DNA of 5,953 nucleotides, taken from assembly GCA_024643945.1 (NCBI GenBank), contig JAHELX010000402.1:1-5953 (forward strand), read 5' to 3'. The notes beneath the pieces were generated by a model, which worked only from the letters and a program-made list of their open reading frames with translations, did no database searches and had not been told where the DNA came from. Position 1 is the stretch's first letter; each line of letters begins with the position of its first letter. Below, one piece after another: positions 1 to 5,638 of the stretch. The DNA is from Anaerolineales bacterium. Its GTDB lineage: Bacteria; Chloroflexota; Anaerolineae; 4572-78; NAK82. A program made the translations under genes and the position numbers.

Positions 1-1
1 C

Positions 2-388
2 GAACGGGCCGGTGTTTCGTTGGGCTCAGGTGCTTTGCTGATCTGCAATGAAGATACGTGTGTCGTCGACCTGGCAAAAGTGTTGCTCAATTTCTTCAGG
101 CACGAAAGCTGCGGCAAATGTACACCTTGTAGGGTCGGCACCCAGCGCGCCTACCAGATTTTGACAAGTGTGTCCGAGGGCACAGCGACCCTGGGCGATC
201 TAGACACCTTGTTAGAACTGAGTGAAAAGATGCGCCAATATGCCCACTGCGGTTTGGGGCAGACAGCCGGCGTGCCTATTCGTGATACCCTCAATCACTT
301 CAGGGCAGAAGTTGAAGCCCATATCAGGCTAAAAGTGTGTCCGACAGGCGCCTGTCCGATGAGCGGCCGGCTGGTCAAGGCAGCATGA
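2..388 (+). CDS. hoxF: HoxF, C-terminal part of the NAD(P)-linked diaphorase flavoprotein subunit (5' end outside window)
   Basis: The reading frame is open from the left edge and ends in TGA at 386-388, leaving 128 visible residues. They match the C-terminal iron-sulfur helical-bundle domain of the NuoF/HoxF family. A conserved LGSGALLI segment (residues 7-14) precedes the cluster motif SCGKCTPCR, with Cys37, Cys40 and Cys43, and a fourth Cys at 83 in AHCGLGQTA; together these bind one [4Fe-4S] cluster. The FMN- and NAD(P)-binding domains would lie upstream. In the family this subunit exchanges electrons between NAD(P)H and the cluster chain of the partner subunit. The fragment ends with VCPTGACPM (Cys113, Cys118). 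This resembles the start of the ferredoxin extension of HndC-type relatives, but the protein stops 10 residues after Cys118. The next gene begins 46 bases downstream. NuoF of complex I is the alternative, but the hydrogenase genes that follow favour HoxF. Confidence 0.9.
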   Translation, partial: ERAGVSLGSGALLICNEDTCVVDLAKVLLNFFRHESCGKCTPCRVGTQRAYQILTSVSEGTATLGDLDTLLELSEKMRQYAHCGLGQTAGVPIRDTLNHFRAEVEAHIRLKVCPTGACPMSGRLVKAA

Positions 389-434
389 GTCCCATGTGTG
401 ATTACGAGCCTGCAACAGGCGGGGAGGATAGAGA

Positions 435-2486
435 ATGATCAGTGTGACGATTGATGATAAAAAGCTTGAAGTTCCCGAGGGTACGACCGTATTGCGGGCA
501 GCAGAGATGGCCGGGATCGAGATCCCGACCCTGTGCGATCATCCGCATTTGGAGCCATACGGCGGTTGCCGGCTGTGCCTGGTTCAAGTGGAGGGAGCAC
601 GTCTCTTGCAGCCATCCTGCACCCTGCCGGTGAGCAACGGCATGGTGGTACATACCGACACGCCCCAGGTGCGCGAGGCGCGCGAGTTCGTCTTGACCCT
701 CCTCTTCAGCGAGCGCAACCACTTCTGCATGTATTGCCAGATGAGCGGCGGCGATTGCGAGTTGCAGAATTCCGCCTATGGCGAGGACATGGCTTACTGG
801 CCGCTGCAGCCGAACTGGCAGCCATACCCGGTTGATGCTTCGCATCCGTATTTCGTACTGGATCACAACCGCTGCATTCTTTGCCGGCGTTGTGTGCGTG
901 CCTGTGGGGAACTGGTCGGGAATTTCACCCTGGGAATGAGCGAGCGCGGCTCCAATACTATTCTTGTCGCAGACCTGGATGTCCCCTTGGGCAAAAGTAC
1001 TTGTGTGTCCTGCGGCACCTGTGTGCAGGTGTGCCCCACCGGCGCGCTCATTGATAGATTGAGTGCTTATCGCGGTCGAGAGAAAGAGGTGGAGCGGGTC
1101 AAAACTATCTGCGTCGGATGCAGCGTCGGCTGTGGGGTCGAATTGGCCGTCCGTGACAACCACCTGTTGCGCATCGATGGCGACTGGAATGCACCGGTAA
1201 ATGAAGGCATCCTGTGCAAGATAGGACGATTTTTGCCATTGAGTGAGGATCGCGAGCGCATCGTAACCCCCCTCGTGCGCAGAAATGGCGCGTTGAAGGC
1301 CGCCACCTGGGAAGAGGCGCTGGATCACGTCGTCGCCCGGCTGAAGCCTCTCGCCGGCAGGAACGGGGATGGCGTCGCCGCTCTGGCTTCGACGCGGCTG
1401 CCGAATGAAGCCCTTCACCTCTTTAAGCAACTCTTTGCGGAGAAACTGGGCAGCGAGATGGTGACCAGCATCGAAGAAGGGGTGACGGTTGCTTTGCCCG
1501 GGCAGGTGGCGCAAAACGCCGGCGGGCCTTTTGAGGGGAACCTGGAGATACTCAAGTCAGCAGACTGTGTGGTTGCCATTGGCGTGGATCTGATTGAAAA
1601 CCACCAGGTCGCCGGCTTCTTCGTCAAGCGTGCCTTGCCCCATGGGACGAAACTGATCGTGATCGATCCTTACGATAACGGTCTGGGCGAAATCGCGGAT
1701 TACAGTCTCCGCCCGGAAAAGGGCACGGATCAGGAGTTACTGAAGGGGATTATGGCTGCCATTGTGGACTCGGGGCTGGCCAGGGGTAAAATAACACAGC
1801 TCCCCGAGCTGGTCAAGCACGCTCCAGACATCGTCAGCCAGGCGACGGGCATCCCCGAGGGGACCATCCGCGAAGTGGGACGTTTGATTGCCACATCGGA
1901 AAGGCCAGCTTTCGTCTATGGTAAGGGCATCACGCGCCACGACTCATCCCAGGCTCTGGAAGCGTTGATCGAACTGGCACGCCTGGTGGGCGCATCAACC
2001 GACAGCCGCTCCGCCATCATCGGCACCAAAGGGCAGGCGAATAGCATGGCTGCCTACATGTACGGGCTGGACAAGACGTTTGAGATAAACGGTCACCAGG
2101 CAGTTTACCTGGCTCTGGGAGATGATAAGGTGGGCCAGCGTTTGCTGCAACGCCTGGAGCAAGCACCTTTCATCGCCGTGCAGGCCAGTTACGTCTCGCC
2201 GGTGACCGAGATGGCGGATGTGGTACTGTCGGCAGAAATGTGGGCAGAGCAGGGAGGACATTATCTGAACCTGGAAGGGCGCTTACAGGAGGCCCATTGG
2301 AGCCTGACCCCTCCCTGCGAAGTCTGGTCTAACGTCAAAATCCTGGAGACCATTGCCGCCAACATGGGCTTTAACCTGAACGCCGACTGGAAGAAAGCGC
2401 TGCGAGGCCGGGTTCCTACTACTACAGTGATCAGGAACCAGGACCCAGGACTCAGGACTCAGGACTCAGGGATCAGGACTCAGTGA
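435..2486 (+). CDS. hoxU: HoxU-type iron-sulfur subunit of full NuoG architecture, with degenerate molybdopterin domain
   Basis: This 683-residue protein is the electron-wire subunit linking HoxF to HoxY. It starts at ATG 435 behind GGGGAGG (421-427, 7-nt gap). Domains in order: a [2Fe-2S] ferredoxin fold (Cys34, 45, 48, 62); a His-Cys cluster segment around NHFCMYCQMSGGDC (His96, Cys98, 101, 108); two [4Fe-4S] ferredoxin motifs (Cys147/150/153/157 and Cys190/193/196/200); an Fe4S4 domain of the molybdopterin-oxidoreductase type (Cys226/229/233/261); and a long molybdopterin-oxidoreductase-like domain (about 275-650) containing EQGGHYLNLEG at 605-615. Classical HoxU is about 235 residues and lacks the last two parts. 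Where formate dehydrogenases carry catalytic Cys or Sec (roughly 340-355) no Cys is present, so the domain is probably structural, as in complex I NuoG. The last 19 residues (665-683) and the stop codon are encoded by a heptamer repeat array, so the true C-terminus has been replaced or extended. Complex I NuoG is the alternative name; hoxY and hoxH downstream argue for a hydrogenase subunit. Confidence 0.9.
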   Translation: MISVTIDDKKLEVPEGTTVLRAAEMAGIEIPTLCDHPHLEPYGGCRLCLVQVEGARLLQPSCTLPVSNGMVVHTDTPQVREAREFVLTLLFSERNHFCMYCQMSGGDCELQNSAYGEDMAYWPLQPNWQPYPVDASHPYFVLDHNRCILCRRCVRACGELVGNFTLGMSERGSNTILVADLDVPLGKSTCVSCGTCVQVCPTGALIDRLSAYRGREKEVERVKTICVGCSVGCGVELAVRDNHLLRIDGDWNAPVNEGILCKIGRFLPLSEDRERIVTPLVRRNGALKAATWEEALDHVVARLKPLAGRNGDGVAALASTRLPNEALHLFKQLFAEKLGSEMVTSIEEGVTVALPGQVAQNAGGPFEGNLEILKSADCVVAIGVDLIENHQVAGFFVKRALPHGTKLIVIDPYDNGLGEIADYSLRPEKGTDQELLKGIMAAIVDSGLARGKITQLPELVKHAPDIVSQATGIPEGTIREVGRLIATSERPAFVYGKGITRHDSSQALEALIELARLVGASTDSRSAIIGTKGQANSMAAYMYGLDKTFEINGHQAVYLALGDDKVGQRLLQRLEQAPFIAVQASYVSPVTEMADVVLSAEMWAEQGGHYLNLEGRLQEAHWSLTPPCEVWSNVKILETIAANMGFNLNADWKKALRGRVPTTTVIRNQDPGLRTQDSGIRTQ

Positions 2487-2492
2487 GCAGTG
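2423..2492 (+). repeat. Heptanucleotide tandem array, left arm (ten CAG-centred units)
   Basis: Ten consecutive 7-nt units share the pattern NNCAGGA or NNCAGTG, for example ATCAGGA, CTCAGGA (twice) and AGCAGTG. The array begins inside the end of hoxU and supplies its last 19 sense codons plus the TGA at 2484-2486. Because 7 is not a multiple of 3, each added unit shifts the reading frame. The units are approximate reverse complements of those in the right arm. Similar heptamer arrays (STRR sequences) are known from filamentous cyanobacteria; relatedness is not claimed. Confidence 0.85.
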
Positions 2493-2577
2493 GTCACTGC
2501 TTACTGACCACTGCTTACTGACCACTGCTCACTGACTACTGCTTACTGACCACTAATCACTGATTCCTGATCCCTGA
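2466..2577. repeat. Long imperfect inverted repeat in the hoxU-hoxY gap
   Basis: Bases 2466-2496 and 2547-2577 are reverse complements at 28 of 31 positions, enclosing a 50-nt loop. An alternative shorter stem is perfect over 17 bp (2480-2496 with 2519-2535), so two competing folds share one left arm. Weaker pairing continues outward to about 2452/2591. In mRNA the hoxU stop codon lies inside the left arm, while the hoxY ribosome binding site lies just outside the right arm. The structure could stabilise or process the transcript, or lower expression of downstream genes. It lacks a U-run and so is not a typical intrinsic terminator. Any regulatory role is inferred. Confidence 0.7.
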
Positions 2578-2592
2578 TCCCTGATTACTGAC
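2495..2592 (+). repeat. Heptanucleotide tandem array, right arm (fourteen CTG-centred units, 14-nt higher order period)
   Basis: Fourteen heptamers of the form (C/T)(A/C)CTG(A/C)(T/C) run without interruption. They pair into seven 14-nt higher-order units, the first two being identical CACTGCTTACTGAC copies (2495-2508 and 2509-2522); later copies drift toward TCCTGAT and CCCTGAT. Only two bases (2493-2494) separate this arm from the left arm of opposite orientation. It fills almost the whole hoxU-hoxY gap and stops 6 bases before the hoxY ribosome binding site. Confidence 0.85.
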
Positions 2593-2598
2593 ATCAGC

Positions 2599-2605
2599 AA
2601 AGGAG
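2599..2605 (+). promoter_or_regulatory. Ribosome binding site of hoxY
   Basis: AAAGGAG lies 7 nt upstream of GTG 2613 and fixes this non-ATG start. It is the first non-repetitive sequence after the heptamer array, so hoxY keeps its own intact initiation region. Confidence 0.75.
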
Positions 2606-2612
2606 TGTCGAG

Positions 2613-3155
2613 GTGACTAAACCAAAGATTGCAAGTGACTGGCTGGCGGCATGTGCCGGGTGCCACATGTCGTTACTGGACATGGACGAACGCATCGTGG
2701 AAATCGCGAAGCTGGTAGATATCAGAGCCACGCCCATCACCGACCTCAAGAAGCCGGACGAAGATGGGGTGGATGTCGGGATTTTGACCGGAGCCGTCAA
2801 CACGACAACCAACGAGGAAGTTGCCCACCAGATGCGCAAGCGCTGCAAGATTCTGGTGGCCATGGGAGATTGCGCGGTCTTCGGCGGCGTGATCGCCATG
2901 CGCAACTTCTTCAAATTGGAAGACGCGCTGCGCCGGGCATACGTCGAGACCGAAAGCACCGACGCAGAGGGCAAGGTGCCTACCAGCCCTGAGCTGGGCG
3001 TACCTACCCCGGTTCGGGCACTGAAAGAGGTGGTGGATGTGGACGTCTTCATCCCGGGATGCCCACCGAATGCTGAGACGATTTACTATGCCTTGAGCGA
3101 GCTGGCCCAGGGGCGCATCCCGGAAATCAAAGACGAAAAGCTTCACTGGGATTGA
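2613..3155 (+). CDS. hoxY: HoxY, small subunit of the bidirectional [NiFe] hydrogenase
   Basis: A 180-residue cytoplasmic hydrogenase small subunit. In the complex it docks on HoxH and carries the proximal [4Fe-4S] cluster that takes electrons from, or delivers them to, the NiFe site. Visible ligands are Cys14 and Cys17 (CAGCHMSLLDMDE, the family's N-terminal motif), Cys87 (GDCAVFGG) and Cys150 (PGCPP). There is no Tat signal peptide and no C-terminal domain for medial and distal clusters, which separates it from periplasmic uptake hydrogenases and agrees with HoxY or MvhG-like proteins; LLDMDER and AMRNFF resemble HoxY. The start is GTG with a good ribosome binding site. The N-terminus is short, with the first cluster Cys at residue 14, whereas some HoxY proteins have a longer leader. 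hoxH begins 10 nt after the stop. Confidence 0.93.
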   Translation: MTKPKIASDWLAACAGCHMSLLDMDERIVEIAKLVDIRATPITDLKKPDEDGVDVGILTGAVNTTTNEEVAHQMRKRCKILVAMGDCAVFGGVIAMRNFFKLEDALRRAYVETESTDAEGKVPTSPELGVPTPVRALKEVVDVDVFIPGCPPNAETIYYALSELAQGRIPEIKDEKLHWD

Positions 3156-3156
3156 T

Positions 3157-3162
3157 GAGGGG
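3157..3162 (+). promoter_or_regulatory. Ribosome binding site of hoxH (start choice ambiguous)
   Basis: GAGGGG lies 3 nt before ATG 3166 and 9 nt before a second in-frame ATG at 3172. The second start (MSTQK) has the more usual spacing, so the protein may be 478 rather than 480 residues. Confidence 0.55.
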
Positions 3163-3165
3163 AAA

Positions 3166-4608
3166 ATGGATATGAGCACACAAAAGATCACGATTGAACC
3201 GGTAACGAGAATCGAAGGGCACGCCAAGGTCACCATTCACCTGGATGAGAAGGGCGGTGTTGAGCAGGCTTACTTCCACGTCAACGAGTTCAGAGGATTC
3301 GAGAAGTTCTGCGAAGGCCGCATGGTCTTCGAGATGCCCATGATCACTCCCCGCATCTGTGGCATCTGCCCGGTGAGCCACCACCTGGCCTCGGCCAAGG
3401 CCTGCGATCAGGTCGTAGGCGCAGCGCCGCCCCGCCCTGCCAGCTTGCTGCGAGAATTGATGCACATGGGTCAGATAATCCAGAGCCACGGCATGCACTT
3501 CTTCGAGCTGGCCGGTCCCGACTTGCTGCTGGGCTTCGACGCCGACCCGGCCGGCAGAAACGTGGTGGGCCTGATCCAGGCCAACCCCGAGGTGGCGGTC
3601 AAGGCGGTCAAACTGCGCAAGTTCGGCCAGGAAATCATCCGCACCCTGGGCGGCCGCAAGGTGCATCCCAACTTTGCCGTGCCGGGCGGCGTGAATAAGG
3701 CCTTGAAGCCGGCCGAGCGCGACGCCATCATGGCCGGCGTGGATGAGGCTCTTCAGACCACCCAGCTCGGCCTATCGGTCATGAAGGATTGGGCGGAGAA
3801 GAATCGGGAGGACGTGGAAAAGTTCGCCGTCTTCCCCTCCGGCTATTTCGGCCTGGTCACCCCAGAAGGGGGCCTGGAGCTTTACGAAGGCCCTTGCCGG
3901 CTGATTGATGCCAACGGCAAGCGCCTGGAAGAGTTCGATGGCCGCCAGTACCTGGACTACATCGCCGAGCACGTGGAAGACTGGTCTTACCTCAAGTTCC
4001 CCTATTACAAGAAGATGGGCTGGCCCGGCGGCGTCTACCGCGTGGGACCGTTGGGGCGCTTGAACGTCGCCGAGAAGATCGACACGCCCCTCGCCGACGA
4101 AGAACTGAAAGCTTTCAAAGCGCTCAACGACGGTAAGCCGGTGGAAAATACCCTCTATTATCATTATGCGCGCCTGATTGAAACCGTCTTTGCCCTGGAG
4201 CGGGTAAACGTGTTGCTGGACGATCCCGACATTTTGAGCACCGACATCCTGAACACCCGCCAGGAATACAGCGGCGAAGGAGTCGGTGTGATTGAGGCTC
4301 CGCGCGGGACGCTATTTCACCATTACTGGGCCAACGCCAACGGCCAATTGGAGCGCGTGAACCTGATCGTGGCCACCGGGCACAACAACTGGGCCATGAG
4401 CAAGGCGGTGGACAGCGTGGCCAAGACCTACATCACTGCCGGCCAGGAGATCAGCGAGGGGCTGTTGAACCGGGTCGAGGCCGCCATCCGCGCCCACGAC
4501 CCCTGCCTCTCCTGCTCCACCCACGCCCTGGGCCAGATGCCCATTGTCGTGGATGTGGTTGACGGGCAGGGGAAGGTGGTCAAAACGCTGAAGCGGGATG
4601 GACGATAG
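3166..4608 (+). CDS. hoxH: HoxH, catalytic large subunit of the bidirectional [NiFe] hydrogenase (group 3d)
   Basis: This 480-residue subunit carries the NiFe(CN)2CO active site that splits or forms H2. The N-terminal motif [11 protein letters not shown] supplies Cys65 and Cys68, and the C-terminal motif DPCLSCSTH supplies Cys447 and Cys450, giving all four nickel ligands. [10 protein letters not shown] near the start and [11 protein letters not shown] upstream of the C-terminal motif are typical of large subunits. The order and wording of motifs, including the tail ALGQMP, closely resemble HoxH of the Ralstonia/Cupriavidus soluble NAD hydrogenase as I remember it. By analogy, a dedicated endopeptidase (HoxW type) would cut after His453 and release a 27-residue peptide once nickel is inserted; no protease gene is in the window. 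The nearest start codons are ATG 3166 and ATG 3172. It is the last hydrogenase gene here; an octamer array begins 5 bases after the stop. F420- or ferredoxin-linked group 3 enzymes are less likely given the HoxF- and HoxU-like neighbours. Confidence 0.95.
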   Translation: MDMSTQKITIEPVTRIEGHAKVTIHLDEKGGVEQAYFHVNEFRGFEKFCEGRMVFEMPMITPRICGICPVSHHLASAKACDQVVGAAPPRPASLLRELMHMGQIIQSHGMHFFELAGPDLLLGFDADPAGRNVVGLIQANPEVAVKAVKLRKFGQEIIRTLGGRKVHPNFAVPGGVNKALKPAERDAIMAGVDEALQTTQLGLSVMKDWAEKNREDVEKFAVFPSGYFGLVTPEGGLELYEGPCRLIDANGKRLEEFDGRQYLDYIAEHVEDWSYLKFPYYKKMGWPGGVYRVGPLGRLNVAEKIDTPLADEELKAFKALNDGKPVENTLYYHYARLIETVFALERVNVLLDDPDILSTDILNTRQEYSGEGVGVIEAPRGTLFHHYWANANGQLERVNLIVATGHNNWAMSKAVDSVAKTYITAGQEISEGLLNRVEAAIRAHDPCLSCSTHALGQMPIVVDVVDGQGKVVKTLKRDGR

Positions 4609-4613
4609 GAGAT

Positions 4614-4681
4614 TTGGAAGGGTGGAAGATTGGAAGATTGGAAGATTGGAAGGGTGGAAGGGTGGAAGATTGGAAGGGTGG
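4614..4681 (+). repeat. Octanucleotide tandem array after hoxH
   Basis: Eight uninterrupted 8-nt units of consensus (T/G)TGGAAG(A/G) occupy 4614-4677, and a partial ninth reaches 4681. Units alternate between TTGGAAGA-like and GTGGAAGG-like forms. The strand is purine-rich and has no inverted partner nearby, unlike the heptamer array upstream. The following bases (4682-4713) are GC-rich, contain a small hairpin (CCCTT 4694-4698 with AAGGG 4703-4707) and hold no gene I can support. Confidence 0.85.
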
Positions 4682-4778
4682 TGTAGGGGCGGACCCTTCG
4701 CCAAGGGGGACCTATCGGCGCGGTCGCCCTGAATAGGTTCAGCGGTCGCAGATCAGGAATTTTAAGACATACTTATAG

Positions 4779-4814
4779 GAACGCCCTGGGCTGATGTCCA
4801 GGGCGTTCTTTATT
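4779..4814 (+). terminator. Intrinsic terminator-like hairpin downstream of the hydrogenase genes
   Basis: GAACGCCCTGG (4779-4789) and CCAGGGCGTTC (4798-4808) form a perfect 11-bp GC-rich stem around the 8-nt loop GCTGATGT, followed by TTTATT. It is the first good rightward terminator after hoxH, about 170 bases past its stop. AT-rich sequence on the other side means it could also end leftward transcription of the integrase fragment, whose stop codon abuts the stem. Confidence 0.7.
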
Positions 4815-4932
4815 GTTCTTGACGATGAGGTTTGATCCAGGCGACGTAGGCTTCCTCGGTGCGGATGGAGTAGTGTTTGAGCCGGATGGCATCGCGCACC
4901 TGATCGAGCAGACTTTTAGGGCGTTGCTTCAT
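4810..4932 (-). pseudogene. Truncated tyrosine recombinase (integron/phage integrase N-terminal SAM-like domain), copy 1
   Basis: On the minus strand an ATG at 4932 opens a 40-codon frame ending in TAA. The product contains LLDQVRDAIRLKHYSIRTEE followed by AYVAWIK, the hallmark of the N-terminal core-binding domain of IntI/Xer-like tyrosine recombinases. Full proteins of the family run to roughly 300 residues or more. Here the frame leaves the family after WIK and ends with PHRQEQ just before a terminator-like hairpin. No catalytic domain (Arg...His-X-X-Arg...Tyr) exists nearby, so it cannot recombine DNA. An in-frame upstream extension to 5061 exists but is not recombinase-like. The frame is still intact from ATG to stop; whether the 40-residue peptide is made is unknown. 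Confidence 0.75.
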
Positions 4933-4944
4933 GGGATACTTCCC
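4933..4944. promoter_or_regulatory. Palindrome GGGA-N4-TCCC, left candidate operator
   Basis: GGGATACTTCCC lies 5 bases upstream of the -35 box of the toxin-antitoxin promoter and matches the spacing of the palindrome at 5022-5033. Antitoxins of type II systems commonly bind palindromes near their own promoter; binding here is a guess. Confidence 0.3.
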
Positions 4945-4949
4945 TGTGA

Positions 4950-4978
4950 TTGGCAGAAAGGGTATCTTACTGTACAAT
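4950..4978 (+). promoter_or_regulatory. Sigma70-like promoter of the toxin-antitoxin operon
   Basis: TTGGCA (4950-4955) and TACAAT (4973-4978) each match the bacterial consensus at five of six positions and are separated by exactly 17 bases. Transcription would start near 4985, giving a leader of about 70 nt before the antitoxin start. Confidence 0.6.
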
Positions 4979-5020
4979 GAGGGCGTCAGCGATTGCTCTG
5001 GGATAAATTCGCTTGTATTC

Positions 5021-5034
5021 TGGGAGCATTCCCA
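5021..5034. promoter_or_regulatory. Palindrome in the antitoxin leader, right candidate operator or hairpin
   Basis: TGGGA-GCAT-TCCCA is a 5-bp stem with a 4-nt loop, 8 bases before the antitoxin ribosome binding site. Its core shares the GGGA-N4-TCCC form with the palindrome at 4933-4944, so the two bracket the promoter. It could be an operator or a small mRNA hairpin. Confidence 0.35.
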
Positions 5035-5054
5035 TCGTAGGTAGGAGTTTGGAT

Positions 5055-5264
5055 ATGGCACACCTTAGCGTTGAAGAACAACACATTAAGGACTTGCTCA
5101 AACAAGCGATCCTCGAATTGCTTGAAGAGCGGCAGGACATTTTTCGTCAACTGATGGCCGAAGCAATGGAAGACCTGGCTTTGATCAACGCCATCAAAGA
5201 AGGTGAAGCCACCGAGACAGTTAGCAGAGAAGAGATACTCCAGATTCTGGAGGGTGTGGCTTGA
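5055..5264 (+). CDS. Antitoxin of a type II toxin-antitoxin pair
   Basis: A 69-residue, strongly charged and mostly helical-looking protein encoded directly before a RelE/ParE-like toxin. The start is ATG 5055 because TAGGAG (5042-5047) lies 7 nt upstream; the frame extends back to 5013 without such support. Residues 7-40 are rich in Glu, Gln and Leu and probably form a long amphipathic helix. The C-terminal part (LINAIKEGEATETVSREEI) has the look of the toxin-wrapping tail seen in many small antitoxins. No clear DNA-binding fold such as ribbon-helix-helix or HTH can be recognised, so the family is left open. By context it should neutralise the toxin and may repress the shared promoter. Its TGA overlaps the toxin start by 4 nt (TTGA), which suggests translational coupling. 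Confidence 0.75.
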   Translation: MAHLSVEEQHIKDLLKQAILELLEERQDIFRQLMAEAMEDLALINAIKEGEATETVSREEILQILEGVA

Positions 5265-5527
5265 AGGTTGAATTCAAAGCCAGCTTTGCTCGAGACCTCA
5301 AGAAGATCAAAGATAAGTCATTGGGAGCCAAGGTGAAGGAACTCATTGAGGCAGTAGAGCAGGCCCAGGGTCTTCAGGAGATAGAAGGCTTGAGGAAACT
5401 GCGTGGCGATGCAAGCTATTATCGCATCCGAATGGGGGAATACAGACTAGGCCTATTGATAGAAAGGGACACCGTCACGTTTGTGCGTTTCCTGCACCGT
5501 AAAGACATCTATCGCTATTTCCCGTAG
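5261..5527 (+). CDS. RelE/ParE-superfamily toxin
   Basis: An 88-residue basic protein with the RelE/ParE fold signature: an N-terminal strand (VEF, 3-5), a helical hairpin rich in Lys and Glu (about 8-46), LRKLRGD (44-50), YRIRMGEYRL (54-63) and a C-terminal strand ending in HRKDIYRYF (79-87). The YRIR-x-GEYR and HRKDIYR elements are typical of RelE-like mRNA interferases. By family, it would cut mRNA at the ribosome and slow growth when free of antitoxin; ParE-type gyrase inhibition cannot be ruled out from sequence alone. The start is TTG 5261, with GGAGGG (5249-5254) 6 nt upstream and a 4-nt overlap with the antitoxin stop. The frame is full length for the family and undamaged. It lies in DNA poorer in GC than the hydrogenase genes and between two integrase-derived repeats, which points to horizontal acquisition. 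Confidence 0.88.
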   Translation: MKVEFKASFARDLKKIKDKSLGAKVKELIEAVEQAQGLQEIEGLRKLRGDASYYRIRMGEYRLGLLIERDTVTFVRFLHRKDIYRYFP

Positions 5528-5602
5528 TGTTCTAATCATCGGTGCGGTCGTCCCGAATAGGTTCAGCGGTCGCGCATTAGAAAATTTAAGGCACGCTTTT
5601 TG

Positions 5603-5638
5603 GAACGCCTTGGGCTGATGTCCAGGGCGTTCTTAATT
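5603..5638 (+). terminator. Terminator-like hairpin downstream of the toxin gene
   Basis: GAACGCCTTGG (5603-5613) pairs with CCAGGGCGTTC (5622-5632) through 11 positions, one of them a G-U pair, around the loop GCTGATGT, then TTAATT. The loop is identical to copy 1 and the single stem change keeps pairing in RNA read rightward. It would end the toxin-antitoxin transcript. Confidence 0.6.

Larger units (their letters stand above)
4714..4932. repeat. Integrase-fragment repeat unit, copy 1
   Basis: This 219-bp unit aligns with 5538-5755 without gaps except for one base, with about 29 mismatches by hand count (about 86% identity). It contains, left to right, a GC-rich segment ending in TTCAGCGGTCGC, an AT-rich linker, the hairpin at 4779-4808 and a minus-strand recombinase N-terminus. 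Similarity stops abruptly at the recombinase start codon. With copy 2 it forms direct repeats around the toxin-antitoxin operon. Confidence 0.85.

Noticed and set aside
408..420. Small hairpin GCCTG-CAA-CAGGC just before the hoxU ribosome binding site
   Set aside because: A 5-bp stem with a 3-nt loop is too weak and too common to call a regulatory element.
402..1514. Long 370-codon open frame on the minus strand opposite hoxU
   Set aside because: It is antisense to a clearly recognisable iron-sulfur protein in GC-rich DNA, where such shadow frames are common; its translation shows no family motif.
435..2486. Formate dehydrogenase catalytic subunit considered because of the molybdopterin domain
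   Set aside because: No Cys or Sec at the expected catalytic position, and hydrogenase small and large subunits follow directly.
2423..2592. CRISPR array considered for the repeated region between hoxU and hoxY
   Set aside because: Units are 7 and 14 nt, contiguous and without unique spacers, so this is a microsatellite-like array.
4779..4808. Hairpin considered as an integron attC site because of the neighbouring IntI-like fragment
   Set aside because: The stem is a perfect simple inverted repeat without the RYYYAAC/GTTRRRY core pair and without extrahelical bases; it fits a terminator better.
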